Source of the DNA: Spirochaetales bacterium
Lineage (GTDB): Bacteria; Spirochaetota; Spirochaetia; JAFGXN01
Assembly: GCA_016936615.1 (NCBI GenBank)
Contig: JAFGXN010000038.1
Coordinates: 1 to 39,675, forward strand
Direction of reading: 5' to 3'
Length of the DNA: 39,675 nucleotides
Shown here: piece by piece, positions 7,542 through 17,000 of the stretch
Position numbering within the stretch: the stretch's first letter is position 1
Layout: every line of letters begins with the position of its first letter
Program-made: the position numbers and the translations under genes
Notes under the pieces: generated by a model
Told to the model about the DNA's origin: nothing
Seen by the model: only the letters and a program-made list of their open reading frames with translations
The model's database searches: none

Positions 7542-8576
7542 TCAGAGAATTAACATAGCATCGCCATACGAAAAGAACCTATAAGAGTTCTCAATAGCCT
7601 GATTATACGCATTTTTTATATTCTCACTACCTGCAAAAGCCGAAACAAGAACAATCAAGGTTGAATCTGGGGTGTGAAAATTAGTAAACATCTTCGAAAC
7701 AACATTGAATTTGTAGCCAGGATAGATAAACAAATCAGTTGAAGACTTTCCAGCACAGACTTTACCATCAGAGAAGGCTGACTCAAGTGTACGCACCGAG
7801 GTTGTCCCGACAGCAAGAATATTCCGGTTGGATGCTAAGGCTGAATTGACTCGCTGTGCAGTTGCCTCGCTAATCTCATACTCCTCGGTGTGCATCTGGT
7901 GATCTACTAAATTTTCAGCATGAACCGGTGCAAAAGTCCCAAGTCCAACATGAAGTGTCACAAAATCTATCTCGATGCCACGACTAGCTCCTTCGCTTCT
8001 CAATTTATCAAGAATCTCTTCTGTAAAATGTAATCCAGCAGTTGGGGCTGCAACAGAACCAGAAGTCTGAGAATATACAGTCTGATAACGAGAAGAATCC
8101 ATCTGCGTATCTTCTCGCTTGATATAAGGTGGGAGCGGAATATGTCCATGCTTCTCTAAGTATGCCTCATCAATCTGTGAATCTAAACGAAGAAGCTTGT
8201 AACCATTTCCAAGATCCTCGCAAAGCTCACCTTGAATACCATCTGGGAAGAGATATTTTTTCCCTATCTTCTGCTTTTTAGACTTATTTGTGATGACAGT
8301 CCACTGCAGAAAATCCTCTTTTTCCTTTATAAAAAGAAACTCAACCTTAGCCCCTGTCTCAGATTGCGCATAGATTCTAGCCTTTCGAACCTTAGTATTG
8401 TTAAATATCATTAGAGTATTATCAGGTAAAAAATTTAAAATATCTGTTACCTTTGCGTGAGTTATAGCCTTTGTAGCTCTATCAAAAACCAAAAGTCTTG
8501 ACTCGCCCCTATTCTCAGTTGGATATTGAGCTATCAATTCAGGAGGTAGCTCAAAATAAAAGTCTTTCATTTTCAT
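7542..8576 (-). CDS. queA: S-adenosylmethionine:tRNA ribosyltransferase-isomerase
   Basis: QueA transfers and isomerises the ribosyl part of SAM onto preQ1 in tRNA, forming epoxyqueuosine. The 344-aa protein has the standard start MKDFYFELPPELIAQYP, followed by RGESRLLVFDR, DNTLMIFNNTKVRKARI, VAAPTAGLHFTEEIL, VTLHVGLGTFAPV, AVGTTSVRTLES and the C-terminal GDAMLIL. Either of two ATGs (8576 or 8570) could be used; AAGGAAG favours the first. It is the last gene of the yebC-ruv operon and overlaps ruvB by 26 nt. A ruvB-queA pairing is common in bacteria. Confidence 0.96.
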   Translation of the reverse strand: MKMKDFYFELPPELIAQYPTENRGESRLLVFDRATKAITHAKVTDILNFLPDNTLMIFNNTKVRKARIYAQSETGAKVEFLFIKEKEDFLQWTVITNKSKKQKIGKKYLFPDGIQGELCEDLGNGYKLLRLDSQIDEAYLEKHGHIPLPPYIKREDTQMDSSRYQTVYSQTSGSVAAPTAGLHFTEEILDKLRSEGASRGIEIDFVTLHVGLGTFAPVHAENLVDHQMHTEEYEISEATAQRVNSALASNRNILAVGTTSVRTLESAFSDGKVCAGKSSTDLFIYPGYKFNVVSKMFTNFHTPDSTLIVLVSAFAGSENIKNAYNQAIENSYRFFSYGDAMLIL

Positions 8577-9573
8577 TAGATTTCTTCCTTAAGCCTAAAT
8601 GTTTGTATGCATTCTCAGTAACAACACGACCACGTGGTGTTCGCTGAATAAATCCCATTCTAATCAAAAATGGTTCGTAAAAATCTTCAAGTGTCTCGAC
8701 TGATTCGCCAATGTTGATAGCTAGAGTTTCAGCACCAACTGGTCCGCCACCATAATTATTTATGACAGTCGTCAAGATTCTCCGGTCTAGCTTTGTCAAA
8801 CCAAGATCATCAATCCCGAGTCTTGCTAGCGAGGAGTTAATAATTTCTATGCCGATGTAACCGTCAGATTCTATCTCAGCAAAGTCTCTCATCCTTCGCA
8901 AAATTCTATTCGCAATCCTAGGCGTTCCTCTCGAGCATGATGCAATCTTAACAATCCCCTCATCGGAAATTTCTAAATTCTCAATCGATGCTGATCTTCT
9001 GACAACCGCAGAGAGCTCCTCGACCGAGTAGAGATCGATGCGCAAGTCAATTCCGAAGCGACTAAATAATGGCGCAGAGACTGAACCAGCCTTTGTCGTC
9101 GCGCCGACAAGGGTGAATGGTGCTACAGGAACACGGATTGAGCGGGCAGAAGGTCCTTGACCAATTATCCAGTCAAGTTCGTAATCTTCCATTGCAATAT
9201 AGAGCATCTCCTCAAGAGCAGGCTTCAATCTGTGAATCTCGTCAATAAAAAATACAGTATTCTCAGTAAGCGATGTCAAAATTCCAGCCAAATCCTTGGG
9301 TTTGTCTAAAGCTGGCGCAGAAGTAACCTTAAACTCTGCATTCATCTCAGAGGCAATTATCCCTGCAAGTGTAGTCTTGCCCAATCCTGGAGGACCAGAG
9401 ATAAATAAATGGTCAAGACTCTCGTTGCGATTTAATGCAGCTTGGATAAAGACCTTTAGGTTTTTCTTAATCTCCGATTGACCTTGAAACTGATCAAGAG
9501 AACTAGGTCTCAATCTGACCTCGGAGAGATCTGTATTTGTATTAAAATTAGAATCAACAACAATATCACTCAT
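8551..9573 (-). CDS. ruvB: Holliday junction branch-migration ATPase RuvB
   Basis: RuvB is the hexameric AAA+ motor that drives branch migration of Holliday junctions bound by RuvA. Visible features are the Walker A GPPGLGKTT (about residues 60-68), Walker B FFIDEIHRL (Asp111-Glu112), sensor GATTKAG, SRFGIDLRIDLY, the arginine-bearing SRGTPRIANR, and a winged-helix end with QRTPRGRVVTENAY. At 340 aa it is the normal length. Its ribosome site AAGGTGA includes the stop codon of ruvA. Cytoplasmic, with the RuvA and RuvC partners immediately upstream. Confidence 0.97.
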   Translation of the reverse strand: MSDIVVDSNFNTNTDLSEVRLRPSSLDQFQGQSEIKKNLKVFIQAALNRNESLDHLFISGPPGLGKTTLAGIIASEMNAEFKVTSAPALDKPKDLAGILTSLTENTVFFIDEIHRLKPALEEMLYIAMEDYELDWIIGQGPSARSIRVPVAPFTLVGATTKAGSVSAPLFSRFGIDLRIDLYSVEELSAVVRRSASIENLEISDEGIVKIASCSRGTPRIANRILRRMRDFAEIESDGYIGIEIINSSLARLGIDDLGLTKLDRRILTTVINNYGGGPVGAETLAINIGESVETLEDFYEPFLIRMGFIQRTPRGRVVTENAYKHLGLRKKSNENERLLF

Positions 9574-9577
9574 AAAA

Positions 9578-10168
9578 TCACCTTGAATTTAACCTGATAA
9601 TAGACTGTTTCAAGATCTCACGCTCTAGATTTTCGCCAGAATGAGAACCTGCCAAAGAGTTTCGCAAATCAGAGACACATGAATAAGCCAATTTCTTATC
9701 AAAACCCATTTCAATAAGCGCCTCGCTAATCTCATCATATTGCTGTGACTGGGAATTGCCATCCTGAGCTAGACTTAACTTGCCACGTAGCGATAAAATA
9801 ATCTTCGAAGCTGTCTTTTTGCCAATTCCAGGAAGGGTCGCTAGGCTATCTGCATCATCAGAATTTAACAACGCAATAAAATTCTCAGGGGTTGTCTTTG
9901 ACAAAAGCTTCACAGCCTGTTTAGGTCCAAATCCGGAGATGCTTATTAGTTGAAGAAAAATCTCACGCTGCTTTAGATCCTTAAATCCATACAACTCCAT
10001 TCTATCTTCTCGATGATTTAAATATAAAAAAAGCCTAACAGTAGCATCTACAACAAAGCCATTAGAACGAGGATCAGGAGAGTGTATAGCAAATTCAAGA
10101 GCTCCTGTATCAATAAAAATTTCAGATTCTCCGACATAAGAGACCTTTCCCTTAATACTATTTAACAA
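9578..10168 (-). CDS. ruvA: Holliday junction DNA-binding protein RuvA
   Basis: RuvA tetramers grip Holliday junctions and load RuvB. The 196-aa protein has an N-terminal OB-type domain (SIKGKVSYVG, then LNHREDRMELYGF), tandem helix-hairpin-helix motifs (ISGFGPKQAVKLL and LPGIGKKTASKIIL at about 108-123) and a C-terminal three-helix domain that contacts RuvB. The start is TTG at 10168, placed 5 nt after GGAGG within the end of ruvC, so the genes overlap by 11 nt and are probably coupled. Confidence 0.95.
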   Translation of the reverse strand: MLNSIKGKVSYVGESEIFIDTGALEFAIHSPDPRSNGFVVDATVRLFLYLNHREDRMELYGFKDLKQREIFLQLISISGFGPKQAVKLLSKTTPENFIALLNSDDADSLATLPGIGKKTASKIILSLRGKLSLAQDGNSQSQQYDEISEALIEMGFDKKLAYSCVSDLRNSLAGSHSGENLEREILKQSIIRLNSR

Positions 10169-10661
10169 GTTGTCCTCCTATCTTTGAATGAAACTCAAAG
10201 GTGTTATAAAAGCAGATCGATGCGGCTAAGGCATCTGCAGCATGGTCTGTAGTAATTTTGGATTTAATCCCAAGTAACAGCTCAGTAAGCTGCCTTACAT
10301 AATCCTTTGAAGCAGCGCCATTACCAGTGACATTTTGCTTAATCTGAATAGGCGTGAACTCTTTTACAGGAATATCATGCTGGTGCAAAAGAAGGAGTAA
10401 CACACCCTTAGCTTGAGCAACAGGAATACCAGAAAGCCTATTCTTTGAAAAAAATAGGCTCTCTAACCCAGCAAATTGTGGTTTGTATTTCAATAATATT
10501 TGACTCAATTGGTTGTAAATAATGTTTAACCTATCACCAGCCTCAAGCTTTGATGAGGTCGTAATGGAGCCGTAGTCTAAACAAGATAACTTGTTTGATT
10601 TAACTTCAATAACGCCCCAACCTGTATTTGCAAGACCTGGATCAAGCCCTAGAATCACCAT
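10158..10661 (-). CDS. ruvC: Holliday junction resolvase RuvC
   Basis: RuvC cuts Holliday junctions after RuvAB branch migration. All four catalytic acids are visible: Asp7 in ILGLDPGLANTGWGV, Glu67 in GLESLFF, and Asp139/Asp143 in TDHAADALAA. The length (167 aa) is normal. It starts 2 nt after the yebC stop and has only a weak ribosome site, so expression probably depends on translation of yebC. Confidence 0.96.
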   Translation of the reverse strand: MVILGLDPGLANTGWGVIEVKSNKLSCLDYGSITTSSKLEAGDRLNIIYNQLSQILLKYKPQFAGLESLFFSKNRLSGIPVAQAKGVLLLLLHQHDIPVKEFTPIQIKQNVTGNGAASKDYVRQLTELLLGIKSKITTDHAADALAASICFYNTFEFHSKIGGQLVK

Positions 10662-10663
10662 AA

Positions 10664-11404
10664 CTATTCCATATCAAAATCGTCTGGAACTTCGAGATTT
10701 GTAGAAACAGTCTGAACATCATCTAAATCTTCCAATTTCTCGACAAGTTTTAGAGTCTTCTCAGTCTTCTCATTATCTAAAGAGACAGTTGTCTCTGGAA
10801 CAAGAGTTACCTCAGCTGATGATTCCTTGTAACCAGCTGCCTGTAATGCAGTAAGAACAGCCTCAAAGTCATTAGGCTCAGTGGTAATCTCAAATACACC
10901 ATCTTCACCCTCTACATCATCAGCACCAGCCTCAATTGCAGTCATCATCAACTCATCAGCATCAATACCTTCACCTTCAATAACTATAACACCTTTTCTG
11001 TTAAAAAGATATGAGACACATCCTGCAGTTCCGAGTGATCCACCACCCTTAGTCAAGGTAGACTTAACATCAGATGCTGTTCTATTTTTATTGTCAGTTA
11101 GCGTAGTAACCATAAAAGCTACACCACCAGGGCCATAACCTTCATAGACCAATTCAACATAATCAGCTCCACCAGACTCACCAGAGCCCTTCTTCACTGC
11201 TCTCTCAATGTTATCCTTTGGCATATTTGCAGCTTTAGCTTTAATTATAGCTGTTCTAAGTGTAGGATTTGAATCAGGATCTCCTCCTCCCATCTTTGCT
11301 GCTACAGTAATCTCTTTGATTATCTTTGTAAAAATCTTTCCACGCTTTGCATCTGCAGCGCCTTTTTTATGTTTAATTGTTGACCACTTACTATGTCCTG
11401 ACAT
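10664..11404 (-). CDS. yebC: YebC/PmpR family protein (TACO1-like)
   Basis: The N-terminus [20 protein letters not shown] is diagnostic. It is followed by [41 protein letters not shown] and the acidic C-terminal third. At 246 aa it is the typical length. Members were first described as transcriptional regulators (including of ruv genes) and are now also implicated in helping ribosomes through proline-rich stretches; the sequence alone does not decide between these roles. It heads the yebC-ruvC-ruvA-ruvB-queA operon, and the ATG is preceded by ACAGGAG. Confidence 0.95.
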   Translation of the reverse strand: MSGHSKWSTIKHKKGAADAKRGKIFTKIIKEITVAAKMGGGDPDSNPTLRTAIIKAKAANMPKDNIERAVKKGSGESGGADYVELVYEGYGPGGVAFMVTTLTDNKNRTASDVKSTLTKGGGSLGTAGCVSYLFNRKGVIVIEGEGIDADELMMTAIEAGADDVEGEDGVFEITTEPNDFEAVLTALQAAGYKESSAEVTLVPETTVSLDNEKTEKTLKLVEKLEDLDDVQTVSTNLEVPDDFDME

Positions 11405-11433
11405 ATCAACTCCTGTATAATAGTTTTTATAAA

Positions 11434-11461
11434 AATATCATAATAATCAGATAGATGTCAA
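11434..11461 (-). promoter_or_regulatory. Candidate promoter of the yebC-ruvCAB-queA operon
   Basis: Consensus -35 TTGACA (11461-11456) with a 16-bp spacer to GATATT (11439-11434) on the minus strand, about 30 nt upstream of the yebC start. The -10 is imperfect and alternatives overlap it. No SOS box (CTG-N10-CAG) was seen next to it. Confidence 0.5.
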
Positions 11462-11485
11462 CTAATAATAGTAGAGACCTTGAAT

Positions 11486-12166
11486 TTATGCTACAAAACT
11501 TGGAGAGCCATCATTATTCGGACAATTAGGTGTTGTGGGCGAATTCTCAGGATCAAAATCAAGCGAGCTAAATGAGATTATAAGTCCTATTGTTTTTATA
11601 GCCTTCTCAAGAGCAAGATTTATTGGATATTTCTGACTTGAATAATTAGGGTTCAAGGCTGCAACTAAATTATCATAATAGACATTCATTGGAAGCTCAA
11701 AATCGCTATTACTCAAAATCCTAGCTTCGAGCTCGGGATAGCTTCTCTTGATAATCTTACAAAGAATCGGATTTTGCATACCACTCTTGTGATATCTAGC
11801 TGAAAAACCAAAAAGACGACAGAGAAGAGGCCTTAAGAGATATGCAGAACATCCGCTTTTGTATGTTAAAGAAAAATCTCCGCAAAACAGCAAGCAAGGA
11901 CTATCTTCTGACAATTCTTCAAGCCTTTGGAGGTATTCATAGGCTAAATCATTTTCCCATAGATGTATGGCAAGATGAAAAAATTCAAATTCTGAGACTT
12001 CGATATTCTGATTCGAAGTATTGCAACAATTTGCACAATCTTTGAGACAATCAAATCCGAAGCAAGACTTATACTCTGCAATATGTCTATCTAACTCTAA
12101 ATAAATATCTTTAAGCTGACTCAATCCCTCGATTTTTTTCTCAAAAAATTCCAAATACCTCTTCAT
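11486..12166 (-). CDS. YkgJ-type zinc/iron-chelating cysteine-cluster protein
   Basis: The start at 12166 (MKRYLEFFEKK) is chosen because GAGGTAG lies just upstream; the longer frame to 12223 lacks a ribosome site. The protein (226 aa) has the cysteine pattern of the YkgJ/CxxCxxCC family: CLKDCANCCNTS near residue 40, then CLLFCG, CSAYLLRPLLCRLFGFS and a later LCK. This cluster is thought to bind zinc or an Fe-S centre; the enzymatic role is unknown. No signal peptide or membrane segment is evident. It lies 65 nt downstream of the aminopeptidase P gene and is probably co-transcribed. Confidence 0.75.
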   Translation of the reverse strand: MKRYLEFFEKKIEGLSQLKDIYLELDRHIAEYKSCFGFDCLKDCANCCNTSNQNIEVSEFEFFHLAIHLWENDLAYEYLQRLEELSEDSPCLLFCGDFSLTYKSGCSAYLLRPLLCRLFGFSARYHKSGMQNPILCKIIKRSYPELEARILSNSDFELPMNVYYDNLVAALNPNYSSQKYPINLALEKAIKTIGLIISFSSLDFDPENSPTTPNCPNNDGSPSFVA

Positions 12167-12231
12167 ATCTACCTCGAAATACCAGATTAATAGGAATATA
12201 TAGAAATTATCAGAGTTTATCAAGAGATTTT

Positions 12232-14007
12232 TTAAATTTTTGAGTATTTTTTTAAGACTGCTTTCTCTTTCTTTGATAAAAACGCATTTAATCTACTATA
12301 GACAACTCGATGATACTCTAATACCTTAGCTAAATTACTTTTCCCCAAAATCTGCCTCTTTATTAGGTCTAAATCATATGGGAAAAGTGTTAAATCCTCA
12401 AAAGACAAAAACTCATCATTCTCAGATTGGACAGCCAACATATTTTCAATTCGTATTCCATACTCACCCTTTTTGTAGAATCCTGGCTCGTCAGTCAAGA
12501 CCATCCCTGGTGCAAGGCAGAGCTCTGACAAATTCTTGCGTATTCCGAAAGGTCCTTCGTGGACGTTAAGGCAGAAGCCAACCCCATGACCAGTTCCATG
12601 TCCATAATCCTTTAAATCGCTCCACAGATTGAATCTAGCAAGTGTATCAAGCTTGGAGTTCGGAGTATCTTTAGGAAAAATTGAATGCTTCAAGGCAAGA
12701 TGCCCTTTGAGAACCAGAGAATAATCGCGTATAGCTTGATTAGACTTTTTTCCTAAAGAAAAAACACGAGTAACATCTGTAGTTCCACAACTATACTGGC
12801 CCCCGGAATCAAGCAACAGCAACTGATTATCAATCACAGGCTCAGACAATCTAGCACATTTGTCAGGATCAGCCTTGTAGTGAATAATCGCACCGTTAGG
12901 CCCCCATGCAGAAATCGGTTCAAAACTTTCTGAGAAATACCTGAAACCTAATCGGGCAGCAGCAACCTCGCGACACCTTGAAATTTTCTCCCCAAGCACA
13001 AACTCATTCAACTCCCATGAATTTAGCAAACTCTTGTAAAACAAGGTCAAAGCAACCCCATCACAGATCATAGCCTTGCGAAGTAGCTCCAACTCATCAG
13101 GAGTCTTAATATTCTTATACTGATAGAAACTACTCAAATCAGAGAACAATACACTCCTGAACCCTTTAAGCTCCTCAAGGAAGGTATAAAGCTCCCCATT
13201 CAAGGAGGTTTTTGAAAAAAAGATGTTCATCTGATCTAAGGCAATCTCTAGAATTTTTTCTTTCAATAATGTAACAGAATATGGCTTAATCTCGATACCT
13301 AATTGGGTTAATTCAAACCTATCCTGCTCATCAAGTAGTTGCTCGTCACAGAAAAGTATGGAAAAGCTATCTGCGACTAATAAATATGAGTAGAAGACTG
13401 GATTAAACTCAATATCAGAACCTCTAAGATTTGTAAGCCAGGCAACATCATCAAGCGCGGAGAGTAGCATCAGATTATCCTTGCCTCTGTAAAAAATTTC
13501 ATTTCGAATATACTCAAGACGTTGAGCTACGATAGGAAATTTACTTAAACTAAAGATGTTCTTGTGTCGTGGCTTTTCTCGTGGCAAAAAGTCATCTATT
13601 TCATCTGTATTTACAACTAAGCAGTTTTCTTTTTTTTCTCTCAGCTTAAGTAGACTGTTAGTCGCAGTACACGAAAAACTAAGCCCGACAGTGAAGGAGT
13701 CTAGCCCCTGTTGATCCAACCACTTATCCCAAGAAGGGTCAATCCCCTGCTTCATCAGTGTAAATCCACCCGCCGCAGCTAACTCTTCGGCTTCGATAAA
13801 ATACCGCGAATCAGTCCACAGCAGGAGCTGATCTGCTGAGACAACAACAACCCCGTATGAGCCTTTGAACTTCGTAAAGAGCTCTTTCTCATTGTAGATA
13901 TCATCAATATACTCGCTCAGATGAGGATCACTACTAAAGGTAATGTAAAAATCGATTGCACTATCTTTTAACTTTTTCCTAAATTCTGTCATAAAATAAC
14001 TATTCAT
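12232..14007 (-). CDS. Xaa-Pro aminopeptidase, M24B family (aminopeptidase P, long form)
   Basis: Releases N-terminal residues that precede proline. At 591 aa it matches the three-domain long aminopeptidase P: two creatinase-like N-terminal domains followed by the pita-bread catalytic domain from about residue 310. The metal ligands are visible in LLLDSGGQYSCGTTDVTRVF (two Asp), GHGTGHGVGFCLNVHEGP (His), LTDEPGFY (Glu) and GIRIENML (Glu). No signal peptide, so it is cytoplasmic. The start ATG has TTAGG close upstream. A strong terminator of the preceding gene ends only about 10 nt before this start, so its own promoter must overlap that structure or it relies on read-through. Confidence 0.93.
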   Translation of the reverse strand: MNSYFMTEFRKKLKDSAIDFYITFSSDPHLSEYIDDIYNEKELFTKFKGSYGVVVVSADQLLLWTDSRYFIEAEELAAAGGFTLMKQGIDPSWDKWLDQQGLDSFTVGLSFSCTATNSLLKLREKKENCLVVNTDEIDDFLPREKPRHKNIFSLSKFPIVAQRLEYIRNEIFYRGKDNLMLLSALDDVAWLTNLRGSDIEFNPVFYSYLLVADSFSILFCDEQLLDEQDRFELTQLGIEIKPYSVTLLKEKILEIALDQMNIFFSKTSLNGELYTFLEELKGFRSVLFSDLSSFYQYKNIKTPDELELLRKAMICDGVALTLFYKSLLNSWELNEFVLGEKISRCREVAAARLGFRYFSESFEPISAWGPNGAIIHYKADPDKCARLSEPVIDNQLLLLDSGGQYSCGTTDVTRVFSLGKKSNQAIRDYSLVLKGHLALKHSIFPKDTPNSKLDTLARFNLWSDLKDYGHGTGHGVGFCLNVHEGPFGIRKNLSELCLAPGMVLTDEPGFYKKGEYGIRIENMLAVQSENDEFLSFEDLTLFPYDLDLIKRQILGKSNLAKVLEYHRVVYSRLNAFLSKKEKAVLKKYSKI

Positions 14008-14017
14008 AACCTAATAA

Positions 14018-14059
14018 TAAAACAAAAGCCTAATCTTAGCAATTGCTAAAACTAGGCTT
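14018..14059 (-). terminator. Intrinsic terminator after the giant Ig-like lipoprotein gene
   Basis: On the minus strand a 15-bp stem (14059-14045 with 14040-14026, including two G-U pairs) with the loop AATT, followed by TTGTTTTATT. It is 10 nt past the stop of the 1812-aa gene and ends the two-gene operon. Confidence 0.85.
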
Positions 14060-14069
14060 GTTGACTAAT

Positions 14070-17000
14070 TTACTGCTTCAACTCCCCGACCTCAAGAGAG
14101 TCGCCTAACCATCCAACAACTGGATTGCTAGAGGTGTTTGTACCTAATTGTACCTTGTTAAACTGCTCAATTCCTCCACGTGGATTTGACAATGTAGGGA
14201 CAGTTATTATCTCCCAATTACCAGAATAGGCTTGACTTGCCCCGCTCTCTGCTACTCCATGGGTCAAAATATTGCCCACAGCAGTTGGATATGCTATCCT
14301 TACAGATTTATTTGTTCCATTGTAAGAATCAGCATAGTATGCGATATAAGGCAATCCTCCGATGAACTGAATATTTGTCCATGTTCCAATTGAGAGATAT
14401 GCATCAATTGTAAAAATCTGAACTGAACTGTCGCTTAACTTAACCTTCGCAAACTTCAAATCACTGTTAGCTCCGTCATAATATGCCAAATATAGATCTG
14501 TACCGTCATCTGTCATTGATACATAACGACCATTTAATGGTGTAGTATCAACTTCAATTGTATCCCAACTTGAAGCAGCATTTGCTAATTCGCTAGAGGT
14601 GTGGTCGCTTGAATATTTAATCTTCAAGGTAGTGTCAGACTCGTCGTAGTAGGCAACATAGATTGAACCTCCGAGAAGGGTCATCGCGTAGTGCTGACTT
14701 GACTTACCACCATCAGTATCAGGTATTACAAAATTTCCATTTGAAGCGACATCAGAATCTATGGTTGGCTCTGTCAAATTATCACTAGTATCACCATCAG
14801 TCTTAAATGAGAAGAAACGAAGACTCTTCAAACTTGGATGAGCATCATAGACAGTAATATAGACCTGTGTCGCTGCATCTGAACCAGATGCAATAATCTT
14901 AGGATATTTAAACCTATTTAACTGTCTACTAGAGTAATCTACTCCGATAAGCTCGATAACTCCGCTCTGACCAGCATAGGCATTATCAATCCTTGCTCCA
15001 CCTGATTTATCATTGTAATTAAGTTGCAAGAAGCCAGATGAGCCACCAGCAAAAGCATCCTCAACTGAAACAATGTAATAAGTATTACTACTATTCTTTG
15101 CAATCGCAGTAGACCGCTCAAACCACCTTCCTATCAAGGCACTAGTTGAATCCAATCCTGTTGTTCGGTATGTATAACCGTTATTATCATTACAGTAAGC
15201 AAATATTGGCGTATCACCAGCCATCACCATATCAGGATAGTAAAAAGTCTGATTAGTAGTAGAAGGTAATAGCTCTGTTAACTCCCACAAATGAAGATAC
15301 CTATCATCTTCCCAAATCTCACTAATTATAACACCTGTCTCCTTCTCAAGATTCATATCATCACTTCCGTTTAGATTATTAATACTTGGAATAGAACCAT
15401 TGAAAATAGTTAAATATCCTGAGGTTGAGATATCTTTTGAAACCTTGACCTGAGTCTTAGAGACATATGTAGTAGTCAAAGCAGTACCATCTCCTGTAGC
15501 AGATATTGCTGTGTCAGAGAGATATGCTGTGGCGCTTGAATGAAAATTGAAACCAGTCACTATAAGATTGTCAGATGCATCGAGATTGATAGAGTAATAT
15601 CCTTGTGCTGATCTCAAGACATCAGAGGAGAGCCCAGTTGCCTCATTTACTACAGACAAAATATATGGATATACATTGACATCAACACTGTAGATATCTG
15701 CAGGATCTGGCGATGGGTCATCGCCATTAAATTTACCACTCAAATCCTCTACAAATAATTCTAATCCAATATCCTCACCACTTGCTCCATCAACTAATGA
15801 AGTATCAAACTTAAATGTCCAATAGAGGCTGTGACCTCCAGCATCAGTTAAGGTCTGGGTCCTGTTGACTCGTGTATCAATAACAAAGAGATCCTCATCT
15901 TCTGAAGCTAACAATCCAGAGGCACTACCGCTAGCGACTAGAATCTTCTCATCTGCATCAATAGTTCCATTTTTGTCTTTATCATATCCAATGTAAATAT
16001 TATTTATAAGTTGATCATCGTGAGCATATCCGTAGATGTAGATATCACCACTTAGGCTAGGTCGCCCGCCATAGACTACATAATCCGAGGACTCGTAGTG
16101 ACCAAAGACTGTGCTTTCGAATTTTCCGACAGGAACAAAACTATCAGATTCTGTATGAGTGTATCCCCAAGCTGTTCCATTATAGTAGAGATATTCACCA
16201 TCTTTTTCTCTATCATAGAACTGAATAAATCTACCAACAGGATAATTGTCATCAACATTGTCAATAACAACCTTAACATCTAGCTCAACAATAATTCCAA
16301 CATCATCTACAACTCGACAAGTAATAGTATTCTCACCCTCAGTGTATCCTGAAGTGTCAAGAACCTCGAGGACATTGCTTGAAGTATCAACATTTAGCTG
16401 AACACTATCCTTGATAAAATAATAGAGCTTATCCCCGTTACCACTAGAATCATTTATTGTCAACTTCAAATAATTATATCTAGCAGTTACTAACGAACCT
16501 GGATTATACAAAGATAACTCTCCAACATCTGCTGAATCACCATCATTGTTGAGATCTATTCCAATCTGAACTGAATCTATAACAGGCTTTGAATTCTTGA
16601 CAAAGATTGTATCACTGTAATATTTTCCATTCTCAGCAACATCAAAGACGATGTAGTGTATTTTGTATTGACCATCATCAAGAAGGTTTGAATCAAACTT
16701 AAAGAACCAGTTATATGTCAGCTCAGCGAGAGTAATAGACTCATCAAAGCCATCACCATCACCACTTGCATCATTTCCATTCTCACTAAAATCATCGATA
16801 GAAGCAATATAAGCTGCATTACCAGTAGGATATAAGACCTCTCCACCGCCTGAACCCAAATCAAGCGATAGACCTGTGGTTGATAAACTATCAGTAGTTC
16901 TCAAGCTGTAAAAAAGGCTCTCTGCGACATCTGAGACATAGACCTCTACGCGCTTGACTCCAGCTACAGTGCCAAGATCCTCACTAGTTCCCTGAACAAC

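Noticed and set aside
9573-11404. An SOS (LexA) box controlling ruvCAB.
   Set aside because: No convincing CTG-N10-CAG or other LexA-like palindrome was found upstream of yebC or within the gene junctions.
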